Of a DNA stretch of 64,000 nt, positions 21,400 through 31,769 are shown piece after piece. Both the position numbers and the translations under genes were made by a program. Every line of letters begins with the position of its first letter. Positions within the stretch are counted from its first letter, which is position 1. The DNA comes from Sphingomonas sp. BK235 (GTDB lineage Bacteria; Pseudomonadota; Alphaproteobacteria; Sphingomonadales; Sphingomonadaceae). The stretch spans positions 992,001-1,056,000 of the forward strand of contig NZ_SLXN01000001.1 in NCBI RefSeq assembly GCF_004345855.1, written 5' to 3'. The notes below the pieces were generated by a model. It did not search any database, was not told the origin of the DNA, and saw nothing but the letters and a program-made list of their open reading frames with translations.

Positions 21400-21948
21400 T
21401 TAGCGCTTCGAGAACTGGAAGCTGCGACGCGCCTTGGCGCGGCCGTACTTCTTGCGCTCGACGACGCGGCTGTCGCGGGTGAGGAAGCCCGCCGCCTTCA
21501 CCGGCGCGCGCAGCACCGGCTCGTACTTGGTGATCGCCTGGCTGATGCCGTGCTTCACCGCGCCGGCCTGGCCCGAGAGACCACCGCCCTTGACGGTGCA
21601 GACCACGTCATACTGACCCTCGCGCTCGGTGATCCCGAACACCTGGTTGATGACGAGCCGCAGCGTCGGACGCGCGAAATAGATCTCCTGGTCACGACCG
21701 TTGATCGTGATCTTGCCAGAGCCCGGCTTGAGCCACACGCGGGCGACCGCGTCCTTGCGGCGGCCGGTGGCATAGGCGCGGCCCTGCTTGTCGAGCTCCT
21801 GCGCGCGCAGCGGGGCGCGCTGGACCGGCTCGTCGATGCTGCCGGCGAGATAGGCCTCGGCCGAGGCGTCGGCGGCGTCGGTCTGGACCTCGCGCTGCTG
21901 CTGGAGCGCCGCGCCGAGATCGGAGAGAGACTGGCGGTTGTCGGACAT
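21400..21948 (-). CDS. rpsI: 30S ribosomal protein S9
   Basis: 182 residues. The conserved S9 body begins near residue 55 with [21 protein letters not shown], passes through [18 protein letters not shown], and ends in the tRNA-contacting tail [11 protein letters not shown]. The extra 50-residue N-terminal extension rich in Gln, Ala and Asp is common in alphaproteobacterial S9. The ATG overlaps the rplM stop by one base (TAATG), the usual rplM-rpsI operon. Confidence 0.98.
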   Translation of the reverse strand: MSDNRQSLSDLGAALQQQREVQTDAADASAEAYLAGSIDEPVQRAPLRAQELDKQGRAYATGRRKDAVARVWLKPGSGKITINGRDQEIYFARPTLRLVINQVFGITEREGQYDVVCTVKGGGLSGQAGAVKHGISQAITKYEPVLRAPVKAAGFLTRDSRVVERKKYGRAKARRSFQFSKR

Positions 21949-22427
21949 TATGCGCCCACCTTGTTCTTGCGGTTCATGCCGGCGATGTCGAGCACCGCGG
22001 GGTTCTGCGCCTCATGCGGGTGCTCGGTGCCCTTGTAGATGCGCAGGTTGCGCATCTGCTGGCGACCCAGCGGGCCGCGCGGGATCATCCGCTCGACCGC
22101 CTTCTCGAGCACGCGCTCGGGGAAGCGACCCTCGAGCACCTTGGCCGCGGTGACGCCCTTGATGCCGCCGGCATAGCCGGTGTGCTTGTAATAGACCTTG
22201 TCGCCCAGCTTGTTGCCGGTGAAACGCACCTTATCGGCGTTGATCACGATGACATTGTCACCGCAGTCGACGTGCGGGGTGAAGCTGGTCTTGTGCTTGC
22301 CGCGCAGCACGTTGGCGATCACCACCGCGGCGCGACCGACCACCAGGCCGTCGGCGTCGACGATGTGCCACTTCTTCTCCACCTCATGCGGCTTGGCCGC
22401 CTTGGTGGTCTTCATCAGCGCCTTCAT
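21948..22427 (-). CDS. rplM: 50S ribosomal protein L13
   Basis: 159 residues containing [51 protein letters not shown] and the conserved [20 protein letters not shown]. The frame opens to 22505, but [13 protein letters not shown] at 22427 is the normal sphingomonad start; an ATG four codons later is possible. Transcribed with rpsI. Confidence 0.98.
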   Translation of the reverse strand: MKALMKTTKAAKPHEVEKKWHIVDADGLVVGRAAVVIANVLRGKHKTSFTPHVDCGDNVIVINADKVRFTGNKLGDKVYYKHTGYAGGIKGVTAAKVLEGRFPERVLEKAVERMIPRGPLGRQQMRNLRIYKGTEHPHEAQNPAVLDIAGMNRKNKVGA

Positions 22428-22550
22428 GGTGCCTGTGACCTCGTTTCGCGTTCGAATAGAAAAGACGCGCCGCCCCGCCGGGCCTGCGCGCCGATGGCGG
22501 TGCATTGCCGGCGTGGGGCCATGAAGTCAAGGTTTCCGCGCCTTTGTCGA

Positions 22551-22568
22551 CGGGTATCACTATACCCG
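22551..22568 (-). terminator. Hairpin after ctaA
   Basis: CGGGTAT and ATACCCG form a perfect 7-bp stem with a 4-nt loop, starting 9 nt beyond the ctaA stop codon. There is no U-tract, so terminator function is only probable. Confidence 0.45.
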
Positions 22569-22576
22569 TGGTCGGA

Positions 22577-23617
22577 TCAGGCGCGATTGCGGCTCACCGC
22601 ATGCGCCGCCGCGACCGCGCCGATCAGCAGCAGCGCGGCGTTCGCCTGGTGCGCCACCGCGACCGGCAGGTCGACGCCGCTGAGCAGGGTGGCGATGCCG
22701 AGCGCGATCTGCGTCGCCACCAGCAGTGCCACCGCCGCCGCGGCGCGCATCGCGCGCACCTGCCGCGCGCGATGCGCCAGCAGCAGCAGCCCCGCCGCCG
22801 CGACGAAGGCGAACCAGCGGTGGATGAACTGCACCACGATCGGGTTGTCCACCGCGTTGCGCCACGCCGGCGCGACCATCGGCGTGCCCGCGGGGAACAG
22901 AGCGTCCCCCATCAGCGGCCAACTGGCGAAGGCATAGCCCGCGTCGAGCCCGGCGGTGAAGGCGCCGAACACGATCTGCACCGCCAGCAGCGCGAGCGCC
23001 AGCGCGGGCAGCGCGCGCAGCGGCGCCGGGCGCGCCAGCGGATTGTCGGCGAGCGCGACGAGGTCGCGCGCGGTCCACACGATCCCGGCGAGGATGAACA
23101 GAGCGGTGCTGAGATGCACCGCGAGCCGCACGTGGCTGACGTCGGTCCGCACCGACAGCCCCGAGGCGACCATCCACCAGCCGATCGCCCCCTGCAGCCC
23201 GCCGAGCGCGAGCAGCGCGCCGAGCCGCCAGCCATAACCGCGCGGCACCTGCCGCTTCACCGCAAACCACAGCAGAGGCAGCGCGAATGCCAAGCCGATC
23301 ACGCGACCGAGCAGCCGGTGCGCATATTCCCAGAAAAAGATCGCCTTGAAACCGTCGAGCGTCATGCCGCGGTTGAGCTGCTGATATTCGGGGATGCGCT
23401 GGTAATTGGCGAACTCGGCTTGCCATTGCGCGGTGGTGAGCGGCGGGATGGCGCCGGATATTGGCTTCCACTCGGTGATCGACAGTCCGGACTCGGTCAG
23501 CCGGGTGACGCCGCCGACCACTACCATCGCGACGATCAGCGCGGCGACGCAGTAGAGCCAGCGCGCGATCGCGCGCGGGCGGGTGCTGAGCGAGAAACCG
23601 GGGCTGGCCTGAAGCAT
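22577..23617 (-). CDS. ctaA: Haem A synthase (COX15/CtaA family)
   Basis: 346-residue inner-membrane enzyme that oxidises haem O to haem A for cytochrome aa3 oxidase. Eight hydrophobic segments are evident. The conserved His-bearing motifs are present: WEYAHRLLGR, RLAVHLSTALF, QFIHRWFAF and AVAHQANAALLL. The N-terminal VVGGVTRLTESGLSITEWKP is the family signature. It starts 1 bp after the stop of the prolyl-hydroxylase-like gene, so the two are probably one transcript. Confidence 0.96.
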   Translation of the reverse strand: MLQASPGFSLSTRPRAIARWLYCVAALIVAMVVVGGVTRLTESGLSITEWKPISGAIPPLTTAQWQAEFANYQRIPEYQQLNRGMTLDGFKAIFFWEYAHRLLGRVIGLAFALPLLWFAVKRQVPRGYGWRLGALLALGGLQGAIGWWMVASGLSVRTDVSHVRLAVHLSTALFILAGIVWTARDLVALADNPLARPAPLRALPALALALLAVQIVFGAFTAGLDAGYAFASWPLMGDALFPAGTPMVAPAWRNAVDNPIVVQFIHRWFAFVAAAGLLLLAHRARQVRAMRAAAAVALLVATQIALGIATLLSGVDLPVAVAHQANAALLLIGAVAAAHAVSRNRA

Positions 23618-23618
23618 G

Positions 23619-24365
23619 TCACCGCTTAGCAGAGGCCGGCGCGCCCGTCGACGCCACCGCCGCGGCCGCCTCCGCCGCGGCGCGCGCGGCGCGGCCCCAG
23701 GGTTCCTCGCGGAACCACTTGGTGACGACGTATTTGGTGCCTTCGACCACTGCCATGCCCTCGTGCAGCGTCGCGGTATTGGGGCTGCCGTCCGGGTTCA
23801 TATTGTCCCAGGCGAGCAGCATGCCGCGCCGCGGTGCCACGCGCAGCCCGCCCTGCGGGAACCAGGTCGCGCCGCCCTCCTCCACGTCGTTGAGATAGAT
23901 CATCGCGGTGAAGGTGCGCTGCCCGCCATTCTCGCGCATCCGCGGCCAATAGCTCTCGCCCTCGTGGAAATAATCGTGGTGCGTGCGGAACAGCTGCCCG
24001 GGCGCATAGCGCTGCCCCTGCATCGTCTCGCCATATTCGGGGGCGATGCCGAGCAGGGCGGCGATCGACTCGTCGACCTGGCGGATGCCGTCGGCGAACC
24101 GGTCCATGTCGCAGCTCTCGCTGGTCCGGTTCTTGGGGTCGCCGCGGTCGCTCAGCAGCGAGGACGGGCGGCGGTTCGAGTCGATCACCTGGATGAGCCA
24201 GTCGCACCAGGCCTGGTCGAGGAAGTCGAGGCAGCGCCACGCCGCGACCCGCTCGCTGGGGAGCCGCTGCATCCGCGGATCGGCATCGAGCTTGGCGGCC
24301 ACCGCCGCGCCGATCGCGGCGCGCGCGGCGGAGGGGCCGCCCGGGGGAAGGGTCGTCAGGGCCAT
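23619..24365 (-). CDS. Prolyl-4-hydroxylase-like 2-oxoglutarate/Fe(II) oxygenase
   Basis: 248 residues. The C-terminal half is a P4Hc double-stranded beta-helix. Iron ligands are H129-x-D131 (RTHHDYF) and H201 (TLHEGM), and K211 ten residues later should bind 2-oxoglutarate, the exact spacing of prolyl 4-hydroxylases. FTAMIYLNDVEEGGATWFP is the typical core strand. The target protein or peptide is unknown. The frame ends with an Ala-rich tail. It lies immediately upstream of ctaA. Confidence 0.88.
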   Translation of the reverse strand: MALTTLPPGGPSAARAAIGAAVAAKLDADPRMQRLPSERVAAWRCLDFLDQAWCDWLIQVIDSNRRPSSLLSDRGDPKNRTSESCDMDRFADGIRQVDESIAALLGIAPEYGETMQGQRYAPGQLFRTHHDYFHEGESYWPRMRENGGQRTFTAMIYLNDVEEGGATWFPQGGLRVAPRRGMLLAWDNMNPDGSPNTATLHEGMAVVEGTKYVVTKWFREEPWGRAARAAAEAAAAVASTGAPASAKR

Positions 24366-24420
24366 GCCGGGTCCATCGCGCGGCGCGGGGCGGTGTGCAA
24401 GCCGCCCCGCGCCGCGTGCG

Positions 24421-25347
24421 TCACCAGAAGATGCCGTAGATCACGTCGACCACCTGCCCGCGGTCGAGATCGACCAGCAGCGCGTCGTCATAATAACGCA
24501 CCCAGCGATACGGCCCATAAGCGTCGGGCAACCGGTACGACCAGGGATCGTCGATCCAATAGCTTCGCGCGAACAGCGTGGGCGCGATCCGCACCCCGAT
24601 GCCGAAGCGGGTGTAACCGTCGCCCCAGCCATAAGGCGCGTAATAGCGCGGCAGGCGATAGGCGTAGCGGTTGCTGCTGCGATAGCCGCTCCAGTCGAAG
24701 CGACGGTCGCGGCGCCAGTCGCGGTTCCAGCGCGCGCGACTGCCGCGGTCCTCCGCCCAGCCCTGGTTGCCGCCACTCCCCCAGCCGGTCACGCCGTCGC
24801 GCCCGCGGTCGCGTCGATCCCATTCCCCGGGCGCGCGATCGCTCCGCCACGCCTCGGCGCGGCGCGCGCGCTCGTCGTCGTTGCGGCCGGCGCCGGGCAG
24901 CCAGTCACGCCGACCGTCCCGCCACTCGGCGCGATCGTCACGCGCGTCCCAGCCGGGCGACCGGTCGCGCCGCCCGCTCTGCCACTCGGCACGCGAGCCA
25001 GCGTCACCGTCCCGCCCCCGCGGCGAGACAGCCCCCCATTGCGGCGCCACCGGCGATGCGGGCGCGGCGACGGGGGGCGGGGTCCAACCCGCGCCCGGGC
25101 GCGCGCCGTCGCCGCGGTCGCGCCGGCCCCAGCCGCTGCTGTCGACCCGCTCGGGCCGGTCGGGCCGGCGCCATTCACCGCCCCCGGCGCGCGGCGCGGC
25201 GGTCGGCGCGCGCGGCACGTCCTGACGCGCCTCGGCGCGCGCCTGCATCCGCGCGCGCATCGCGTCGCGCAACGAGCCGTCCTGCGCCGACGCCGCCGGT
25301 ACCAGCCCGGCGCTCGCCAGCAGACCCACCACCATCGCCTTGATCAT
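24421..25347 (-). CDS. RcnB-like exported protein with Arg/Asp-rich region
   Basis: 308 residues. The signal peptide is MIKAMVVGLLASAGLVPAAS. The central part (about 30-210) is low-complexity, rich in Arg, Asp, Gly, Trp and Pro with repeated WRRDR and DRR units. The C-terminal 80 residues match the RcnB domain: YRLPRYYAPYGWGDGYTRF, WIDDPWSYRLPDAYGPYRW, and DLDRGQVVDVIYGIFW. In E. coli RcnB is a periplasmic factor linked to nickel/cobalt homeostasis. Sphingomonads carry many such proteins, and metal function is not shown for them. An in-frame ATG at 25374 is possible, but 25347 gives the better signal peptide. Confidence 0.8.
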   Translation of the reverse strand: MIKAMVVGLLASAGLVPAASAQDGSLRDAMRARMQARAEARQDVPRAPTAAPRAGGGEWRRPDRPERVDSSGWGRRDRGDGARPGAGWTPPPVAAPASPVAPQWGAVSPRGRDGDAGSRAEWQSGRRDRSPGWDARDDRAEWRDGRRDWLPGAGRNDDERARRAEAWRSDRAPGEWDRRDRGRDGVTGWGSGGNQGWAEDRGSRARWNRDWRRDRRFDWSGYRSSNRYAYRLPRYYAPYGWGDGYTRFGIGVRIAPTLFARSYWIDDPWSYRLPDAYGPYRWVRYYDDALLVDLDRGQVVDVIYGIFW

Positions 25348-25437
25348 GGCCTTCACTCTCACTCGCCGGCGCACCAGCCGGCCCCATCCTGCGCACGGCC
25401 TATCGCGCCACGGTGGAACAGGGGCTGAACCGCCCGG

Positions 25438-28326
25438 TCAGCCGCGCGACAGCTCAGGCGTCGCCGCCGCGAGCAGCGCCGCGAGCCGCTCGACCAGCTG
25501 CGCGCGCGTGAACGGCTTTCGGATCACCTGTGCCTCCGGCAGCGCGGCGAGTTCGTCCGCGTCGGCATAGCCGGTGACGAACAGCACGGGCAGCGTGGGA
25601 CGACCGATCCGCGCGCGCCGGCCGAACTCGATCCCGTTCATCCCCGGCATCGCGACATCGGCCACGACCGCCTCGACCGCCGGGTCCGCGGCAAGTGCGT
25701 CCAGCGCCGCGGCACCGTCTGCCGCCTCGATCACGCGACAGCCCGAGTCGCGCAGCGCCTCGGCGGTGATCTCGCGCACGCGATCCTCGTCGTCGAGCAC
25801 CAGCACGCAGCGCCGTGCGATCGAGGCGGCGGTGGGCGCCGCCGAGTCGGTTGCCACCGGCGCGGGCGCGACCGCGGCGCGCGGGACATAGACCGACACG
25901 GTCGTCCCCTCGCCCGGCGCGGTGTCGATCCGCACCCCGCCCCCCGACTGTTTGGCGAAACCGAACACCTGCGCCAGCCCGAGCCCCGAGCCCTTGCCGA
26001 CCTCCTTGGTGGTGAAGAAGGGCTCGAACGCGCGCGCCAGTACCTCGGGGGTCATGCCCGTGCCGGTGTCGCTCACCGCGACGCGGACATAGTCGCCCGC
26101 GGCGGGCTCCTCCGGGCGGTTGGGCGCGCCGAGGCGGACGTTGGCGGTGGCGACGCGCAACGTACCCCCGCCCGGCATCGCGTCGCGCGCGTTGATCGCC
26201 AGGTTGAGCAGGATCAGCTCGAGCTGGGTCGGGTCCACCATCGCGGGCCAGGGATCCGCGCACACCGCGGCGTTGATCGCGATCGAGCGCCCGAGCGTGC
26301 TCTCCAGCAACGGCACCAGTCCGGTCACCGCGGCGTTGAGGTCGACCACCTTCGCCTCCAGCCGCTGGCGCCGCGAGAAAGCGAGCAACTGACCGGTCAG
26401 CGTCGCGCCGCGTTCGGCCGCCGCGCGGATATGGTCGAGCTGCTCCAGCGCGCGCGCGGTGAGCGCCCCGCGCGCGGCGGCGCGCGACACCAGCTCCACA
26501 TTGCCGAGCACCACCATCAGCAGATTGTTGAAGTCGTGCGCCACGCCCGAGGTGAGCTGCCCGATCGCCTCGAGCCGCTGGAGCTGGTGAAGCGTCTCCT
26601 CGACGCGCTCGCGCTCCGCGACCTGGCGCGTCAGCTCGGCGGTGCGCTCCTCGACGCGCGCCTCGAGCAGCTCGCCCGCCAGATGCGCCTCGGTGACGTC
26701 GATCGCACAACCGACATAGCCGAGGAAGGTACCGCCCAGGAAGCGCGGGCGTGCCTCGGCATGGACCCAGCGCTCGCCGCCGTCGCGCGTCAGCAGGCGA
26801 TAGTCGCCGCTCAGCGGGTCGCGCGCGCGCTGGCGCTCGACCAGCCGCCGCGCCGCCGCGGCGCGCAGCTCGCTCGGCAGCAGCGAGAGCCAGCCGCCCG
26901 ACACGACCGTGTCGGGGTCGAACCCCAGGATCGTGCGAAACCCCTCGCTGGCGAAGGTGAGGTTCAGCTCGGCATCGGTCAGCCACGTCAAGGCGGGCAG
27001 GCTGTCGGCCAGCATGCGGAAGCGCGCCTCGCTCTCGCGCAGCGCGTCGGCCTCACGCTTGCGCGCGGTGACGTCGATCACGGTGCCGATCGCGCGGACA
27101 CAGCGATCCCCCTCGAACAGGCCGCGCCCGCGCACCGCGAGCCAGCGCACCGAGCCGTCGGGCGCGGGATGACTGCGATATTCGATGTCGTAGCGCGCGC
27201 GCCGCACCGGATCGATCGTGGCGAGGAACGCGTCGCGCACCCGCGGGCGGTCCTCCGGGTGGAGCAGCGCGCCGAAGTCCCCGAGCGTCCGCGCCGGCCC
27301 CGGCTCGATCCCGTACATCGCCCAGGTGCGCGGCGAGCAGGTGAAGCGGTCCACCACCAAATCATAGTCCCACGTCCCGATCTCGCCCGCCTCGGTGGCG
27401 AGTTCGAGCGAGTCGCGGCTCAGCGCCAGCGCGCTCTCGGCGCGATGCCGGTCGGTGACGTCGGTGCCCTCGACGAACACCGCGGTCACCGTGCCGCCCG
27501 CGTCGGTGATCGGCTGGAGGATGAAATCGAGCCGGCGCTCCTCCGCGCCGCCGTCGTCGCGCGGCAGCAGCAGCGGCACGTCGGTGCCGCGATAGGGCTG
27601 CGCGCGCGCCACCACCGCATCGAGCTTCTCGACCAGCCCGCGCTGCACCAGCTCGGGCACCGCCTCGGCGAGCGGGCGCCCGACCACGTCGCGCCCGCCG
27701 ACCAGTCGGCGATAGGAGGCGTTGGCGAGCTCGACGACGTGCCCCGGCTGGCGCAGCACCGCGATGAAGCCGGGCGCCTGATCGAACATCTCGCGCAGCC
27801 GCTCGCGGTCCTCCGCCATCGCGCGCGCGGCGCGCACGCGCGCGGTGGTCTCCGAGACGATGCACAGCACGCCGCCGACGCTGCCGTCCGCCAGCGGCAC
27901 CGGCGAGTAGCTGACGTCGAAATAGACGGTCTCGCCGTGGCCCGCGCGCTCGATGTAGAAGGGGCGGTCCTTGGCGGCGAAGGTCTCGCCGCTGGTGCGG
28001 ACGTGCGACAGCAAGGGCTCGAGATCGTCCCACAACTCGCTCCACGCCTCGCGCGCGGGACGTCCCAGCGCGCTCGGGTGCTTGGCGCCGATCGTCGGGG
28101 CATAAGCGTCGTTGTAGAGCGCGACATAATCCGCGCCCCAGAACAGCACGATCTCGACCCGCGCGGGCAGCGCCAGCGCGAGCGCGTTGCGCAACTCGGA
28201 CGGCCAGCCCGCGATCGGTCCCAGCGGCGACCCCGCCCAGTCATGCGCGAGGATCCGCGCCCCCATCTCGCCGCCATGCGCGAACAACAGCGTCGGATCG
28301 CTCGGCGAGGTTAGCGGATGGTTCAT
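25438..28326 (-). CDS. Hybrid sensor histidine kinase with multiple PAS domains and a receiver
   Basis: 962 residues with no clear membrane segment, so probably cytosolic. An N-terminal PAS/GAF-like sensor occupies about 1-140 and is followed by three PAS/PAC units (junctions EGTDVTDRHRAE, IGTVIDVTARKRE, VGCAIDVTEAHLAG). Next are a HisKA region with the phosphorylated His near 597 (GVAHDFNNLL), a HATPase (NLAINARDAMPGG; GSGLGLAQVFGFAKQSGG) and a C-terminal receiver with Asp near 888 (VVADVAMPGMNG). The DFNN form of the H-box is typical of stand-alone hybrid kinases. No dedicated response regulator is adjacent. The ligand is unknown. It is divergent from nadE. Confidence 0.92.
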   Translation of the reverse strand: MNHPLTSPSDPTLLFAHGGEMGARILAHDWAGSPLGPIAGWPSELRNALALALPARVEIVLFWGADYVALYNDAYAPTIGAKHPSALGRPAREAWSELWDDLEPLLSHVRTSGETFAAKDRPFYIERAGHGETVYFDVSYSPVPLADGSVGGVLCIVSETTARVRAARAMAEDRERLREMFDQAPGFIAVLRQPGHVVELANASYRRLVGGRDVVGRPLAEAVPELVQRGLVEKLDAVVARAQPYRGTDVPLLLPRDDGGAEERRLDFILQPITDAGGTVTAVFVEGTDVTDRHRAESALALSRDSLELATEAGEIGTWDYDLVVDRFTCSPRTWAMYGIEPGPARTLGDFGALLHPEDRPRVRDAFLATIDPVRRARYDIEYRSHPAPDGSVRWLAVRGRGLFEGDRCVRAIGTVIDVTARKREADALRESEARFRMLADSLPALTWLTDAELNLTFASEGFRTILGFDPDTVVSGGWLSLLPSELRAAAARRLVERQRARDPLSGDYRLLTRDGGERWVHAEARPRFLGGTFLGYVGCAIDVTEAHLAGELLEARVEERTAELTRQVAERERVEETLHQLQRLEAIGQLTSGVAHDFNNLLMVVLGNVELVSRAAARGALTARALEQLDHIRAAAERGATLTGQLLAFSRRQRLEAKVVDLNAAVTGLVPLLESTLGRSIAINAAVCADPWPAMVDPTQLELILLNLAINARDAMPGGGTLRVATANVRLGAPNRPEEPAAGDYVRVAVSDTGTGMTPEVLARAFEPFFTTKEVGKGSGLGLAQVFGFAKQSGGGVRIDTAPGEGTTVSVYVPRAAVAPAPVATDSAAPTAASIARRCVLVLDDEDRVREITAEALRDSGCRVIEAADGAAALDALAADPAVEAVVADVAMPGMNGIEFGRRARIGRPTLPVLFVTGYADADELAALPEAQVIRKPFTRAQLVERLAALLAAATPELSRG

Positions 28327-28431
28327 CGCATCGACGAACCTAGCGCGGCTCGCCGACTGAGAGAAGTTAAACTAGGCGAGGTTAAGCCGCCGCGGGTGGT
28401 GGCGCGGCGCCGGGAATAGTAGGCCAGTGGC

Positions 28432-30468
28432 ATGAACCCGGCTTTCCGCTCGATCCACCACCACGGCCTGCTGCGCGTCGCCGCGGCCACCCCGCCCGCC
28501 AGCGTCGGCGATCCCGCCTTCAACGCGGAGCAGACGATCGCGCTGGCGCGGCGCGCGCACGACGGCGCGGTCGACCTCGTCGTCTTCCCCGAGCTCAACC
28601 TCAGCAGCTACGCGATCGATGACCTCCACCTCCAGTCGGCGTCGCAGCGCGCCACGCGCGACGCGATCGCGCGCGTGGTGGCGGCCTCCGCCGAGCTGCG
28701 CCCGGTGCTGCTGGTCGGCGCCGCGCTTCAGCGCGAGGGTCGGCTCTACAATTGCGCGCTGGCGATCGCGCGCGGCCGCGTGCTCGGCGTGGTGCCCAAG
28801 ACCTTCCTGCCCAACTATCGCGAATATTACGAGAAGCGCTGGTTCGCGAGCGGCGCCGGCCTCACCGGGCTGACGATCCGCCTAGGCGACAAGGACGTGC
28901 CGTTCGGCACCGACCTGATCTTCGCCGCGGACGACCTGCCGCGCTTCGTCGTCCATGCCGAGATCTGCGAGGATTACTGGTCCCCCACCCCGCCCTCGAC
29001 GCTCGGCGCGCTCGCCGGCGCGCTGGTGTGCGCCAATCTCTCCGCCTCGAACGTGGTGATCGGCAAGTCGCGCGAGCGGATGATGCTGTCGGCGTCGCAG
29101 TCGGCGCGCGCGATCTGCGCCTACGTCTATTCCGCCGCGGGACCGGGCGAGAGCACCACCGACCTCGCCTGGGACGGCCAGGGCACGGTGCACGAGCTGG
29201 GCGAACTCCTCGCGGAATCGACCCGCTTCGCGCACCAGCCCGAGCTGGTGATCGCCGACGTCGACCTCGAGCGGCTCGCGCAGGAGCGGCTGCGCAACGG
29301 CACGTTCAACGACAGCGCCGCGCTGCTCGGCCATCCCGAGATGCGCTTCCGCCGCGTCGGCTTCGCGCACCGGCCCGATCTCGCCGACGTTGGGCTGGAG
29401 CGCGAGCTGCGCCGTTTCCCGTTCGTGCCCAACGATCCCGCCAAGCTCGACGCGGATTGCTACGAGGCGTTCAACATCCAGGTCGAGGGCATCGCCAAGC
29501 GGCTGGTCGCGGCGAACGCCAAGCGGCTGGTGATCGGCGTGTCGGGCGGGCTCGACAGCACGCACGCGCTGATCGTCGCGGCCAAGGCGCTCGACCGGCT
29601 CGGGCGGCCGCGCGCGGACATCCTCGGGATCACCCTCCCCGGCTTCGCCACCAGCGAGGGCACCAAGAGCAACGCCTGGAAGCTGATGGACGCGCTCGGC
29701 ATCACCGCCGAGGAGATCGACATCCGCCCCGCCGCGACGCGGATGCTCGCGGACATGGGCCATCCGTTCGGTCGCGGCGAGAAGGTGTATGACGTCACCT
29801 TCGAGAACGTCCAGGCGGGGCTGCGCACCGACTATCTGTTCCGCATCGCCAACCAGCGCGACGGGCTGGTGGTCGGCACCGGCGACCTCAGCGAGCTGGC
29901 GTTGGGGTGGTGCACCTATGGCGTCGGCGACCAGATGAGCCATTATGCGGTCAATGCCGGCGTCCCCAAGACGCTGATCCAGTTCCTGATCCGCTGGGCG
30001 ATCGCGACCGGCCAATATGACGCGCCGACCAACGCTGTGCTCGACGCCATCCTGTCGCAGGAGATCTCGCCCGAGCTGGTGCCGGGCGAGGAGCTGCAGA
30101 GCACGGAGAGCAAGATCGGGCCGTACGCGCTCAACGACTTCTTCGCGCATTACGTGATCCGCCACGGGCTCGCGCCATCCAAGATCGCGTTCCTGGCGTG
30201 GCACGCCTGGCGCGACGCCGATCAGGGGCGCTGGCCGATCGGTTATCCCGAGGCGGCGCGCACCGCCTATGATCTCGACACGGTGCGGCTGTGGCTCGAG
30301 CGCTTCCTCGTCCGCTTCTTCCAGACGAGCCAGTTCAAGCGCTCGGCAATCCCCAACGGGCCGAAGGTGTCGGCGGGCGGCGCCCTGTCCCCGCGCGGCG
30401 ACTGGCGCGCGCCCTCCGATGGGACGGCCAAGGCGTGGCTCGCGGAGCTGGCAGCGAACGGGCCGTAA
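28432..30468 (+). CDS. nadE: Glutamine-dependent NAD+ synthetase
   Basis: 678 residues. It makes NAD+ from nicotinic acid adenine dinucleotide, ATP and glutamine. The N-terminal nitrilase-type glutaminase domain shows the Glu-Lys-Cys set in [32 protein letters not shown] and [15 protein letters not shown]. The C-terminal synthetase has the P-loop [17 protein letters not shown] and [16 protein letters not shown]. Length and order match the large two-domain NadE group found in Mycobacterium and many proteobacteria. The 105-bp divergent space to the kinase gene probably holds both promoters. Confidence 0.96.
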   Translation: MNPAFRSIHHHGLLRVAAATPPASVGDPAFNAEQTIALARRAHDGAVDLVVFPELNLSSYAIDDLHLQSASQRATRDAIARVVAASAELRPVLLVGAALQREGRLYNCALAIARGRVLGVVPKTFLPNYREYYEKRWFASGAGLTGLTIRLGDKDVPFGTDLIFAADDLPRFVVHAEICEDYWSPTPPSTLGALAGALVCANLSASNVVIGKSRERMMLSASQSARAICAYVYSAAGPGESTTDLAWDGQGTVHELGELLAESTRFAHQPELVIADVDLERLAQERLRNGTFNDSAALLGHPEMRFRRVGFAHRPDLADVGLERELRRFPFVPNDPAKLDADCYEAFNIQVEGIAKRLVAANAKRLVIGVSGGLDSTHALIVAAKALDRLGRPRADILGITLPGFATSEGTKSNAWKLMDALGITAEEIDIRPAATRMLADMGHPFGRGEKVYDVTFENVQAGLRTDYLFRIANQRDGLVVGTGDLSELALGWCTYGVGDQMSHYAVNAGVPKTLIQFLIRWAIATGQYDAPTNAVLDAILSQEISPELVPGEELQSTESKIGPYALNDFFAHYVIRHGLAPSKIAFLAWHAWRDADQGRWPIGYPEAARTAYDLDTVRLWLERFLVRFFQTSQFKRSAIPNGPKVSAGGALSPRGDWRAPSDGTAKAWLAELAANGP

Positions 30469-30621
30469 GGAGGATCTGAGAACGCCCTGTTTGTTGGTGG
30501 GCCAGCTATCCTCGCGCGTTCTTTGCCAAGGTCGATAGCTGCCCGCTCGCAAGGCCCTCCCTGCCCGAGCGCGCCCGTGACTCGCCATTCGCAACATTCG
30601 CGCGCCGTCGCTCTGCGCCCC

Positions 30622-30646
30622 TGAACCTCCGCGCCTCTCACCCGTT
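30622..30646 (+). promoter_or_regulatory. Possible EcfG-type stress promoter upstream of the SDR gene
   Basis: TGAAC at 30622-30626, then 16 nt, then CGTT at 30643-30646. The alphaproteobacterial EcfG consensus is GGAAC-N16/17-CGTT, so this differs by one base in the -35 element. It ends 30 nt before the ATG at 30677. The rest of the 208-bp gap after nadE shows no gene. Confidence 0.4.
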
Positions 30647-30676
30647 CGGCGCAAATCCTCTTGGGAGATCAGCGAC

Positions 30677-31672
30677 ATGGACGATCAGGGCACGACGCGC
30701 CGCACCATCCTGGGCGGCGCTGCCGCCGGCCTCGCCTTCACCGCCACCCCGGGCGCGGCGCAGGGCAGCGGCGCGCCGCCGTCCGGCCCGGCCAAGCTCA
30801 GCGACCCGCGCAGCAAATACACCAGCCAGCCCTTCCCCGAGCAGCGCCAGCCCTGGCCCGCGCTGCAGTCGAAGATGAACCCGCGCCCCGACAGCGGCGA
30901 GACCAGCTACCGCGGCTCGGGGCGGCTCGCCGGGCGCAAGGCGCTGCTCACCGGCGCGGACAGCGGGATCGGCCGCGCCGCCGCGATCGCCTTCGCGCGC
31001 GAGGGCGCGGACGTCGCGATCAATTACTACCCGACCGAGGAGCCCGACGCGCAGGAGGTCAAGGCGCTGATCGAGCAGGCCGGACGCAAGGCGGTGCTGC
31101 TGCCGGCCGACATCCGCACCGAGCGCGCCTGTACCAAGCTGGTGGCCGACGCGGTGCGCCGGCTCGGCGGGCTCGACCTGCTCGTCAACAACGCCGCCTA
31201 TCAGCAGAGCAAGTCGGACATCGCCGAGATCAGCGACGAGCAGATGGTGCGCACCTTCGAGACCAACATCTTCGCGATGTTTCGCATCGCCAAGGCGGCG
31301 ATCCCGTCGATGCCGCCGGGCTCGGTGATCATCAACACCGGCTCGGTCAACAGCTACGACCCCGGCGAGGAGCTGCTCGACTATGCCTCGACCAAGGGCG
31401 CGATCCTCATCTTCACCAAGGGGCTGGCCAAGCAGCTCGCCAAGAAGGGCATCCGCGTCAACATGGTGGCGCCGGGGCCGATCTGGACCCCGCTCCAAGT
31501 CGCCGGCGGCCAGTTGCCCGGCAAGATGGGCGAGTTCGGCCAGGACACGCCGATGGGCCGCGCCGGCCAGCCGGCCGAGCTCGCCCCGCTGTACGTCGCG
31601 CTGGCAGAGGATGGGACCAGCTTCTCGACCGGCACCGCGGTGGGCGCGCACGGCGGCAAGGGCAATCCGTGA
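30677..31672 (+). CDS. SDR family oxidoreductase with twin-Arg leader (general-stress type)
   Basis: 331 residues. The N-terminus TRRTILGGAAAGLAFTATPG looks like a Tat-type or cleavable leader. A 50-residue linker follows (KYTSQPFPEQRQPWPALQSK), known from the YdaD/GSP39-like group of stress SDRs. The Rossmann core has TGADSGIGRAAAIAFA and NNAAYQQSKS, the catalytic Ser in INTGSVNSYD, and Tyr-Lys in YASTKGA, ending FSTGTAVGAHGG. Substrate unknown. If exported, it would need a folded cofactor-bound form, which Tat can provide. It is 97 bp upstream of the next stress-type gene. Confidence 0.85.
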   Translation: MDDQGTTRRTILGGAAAGLAFTATPGAAQGSGAPPSGPAKLSDPRSKYTSQPFPEQRQPWPALQSKMNPRPDSGETSYRGSGRLAGRKALLTGADSGIGRAAAIAFAREGADVAINYYPTEEPDAQEVKALIEQAGRKAVLLPADIRTERACTKLVADAVRRLGGLDLLVNNAAYQQSKSDIAEISDEQMVRTFETNIFAMFRIAKAAIPSMPPGSVIINTGSVNSYDPGEELLDYASTKGAILIFTKGLAKQLAKKGIRVNMVAPGPIWTPLQVAGGQLPGKMGEFGQDTPMGRAGQPAELAPLYVALAEDGTSFSTGTAVGAHGGKGNP

Positions 31673-31713
31673 GACGAGCTGATTGAGTTAGATCAAGTCG
31701 TTGATTTTAGAGC

Positions 31714-31739
31714 GGAACACAACGCGATAGCGCGCGCTT
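31714..31739 (+). promoter_or_regulatory. Candidate EcfG-type stress promoter of the SRPBCC-ADH-SDR operon
   Basis: A perfect -35 GGAAC at 31714-31718, 16-nt spacer and CGCTT at 31735-31739, close to the EcfG -10 CGTT. It lies 30 nt before the ATG at 31770. The genes that follow are of classes often found in EcfG regulons. Confidence 0.5.
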
Positions 31740-31769
31740 GGTGGAGCAGCAGATACGAAGGAGCCCGTG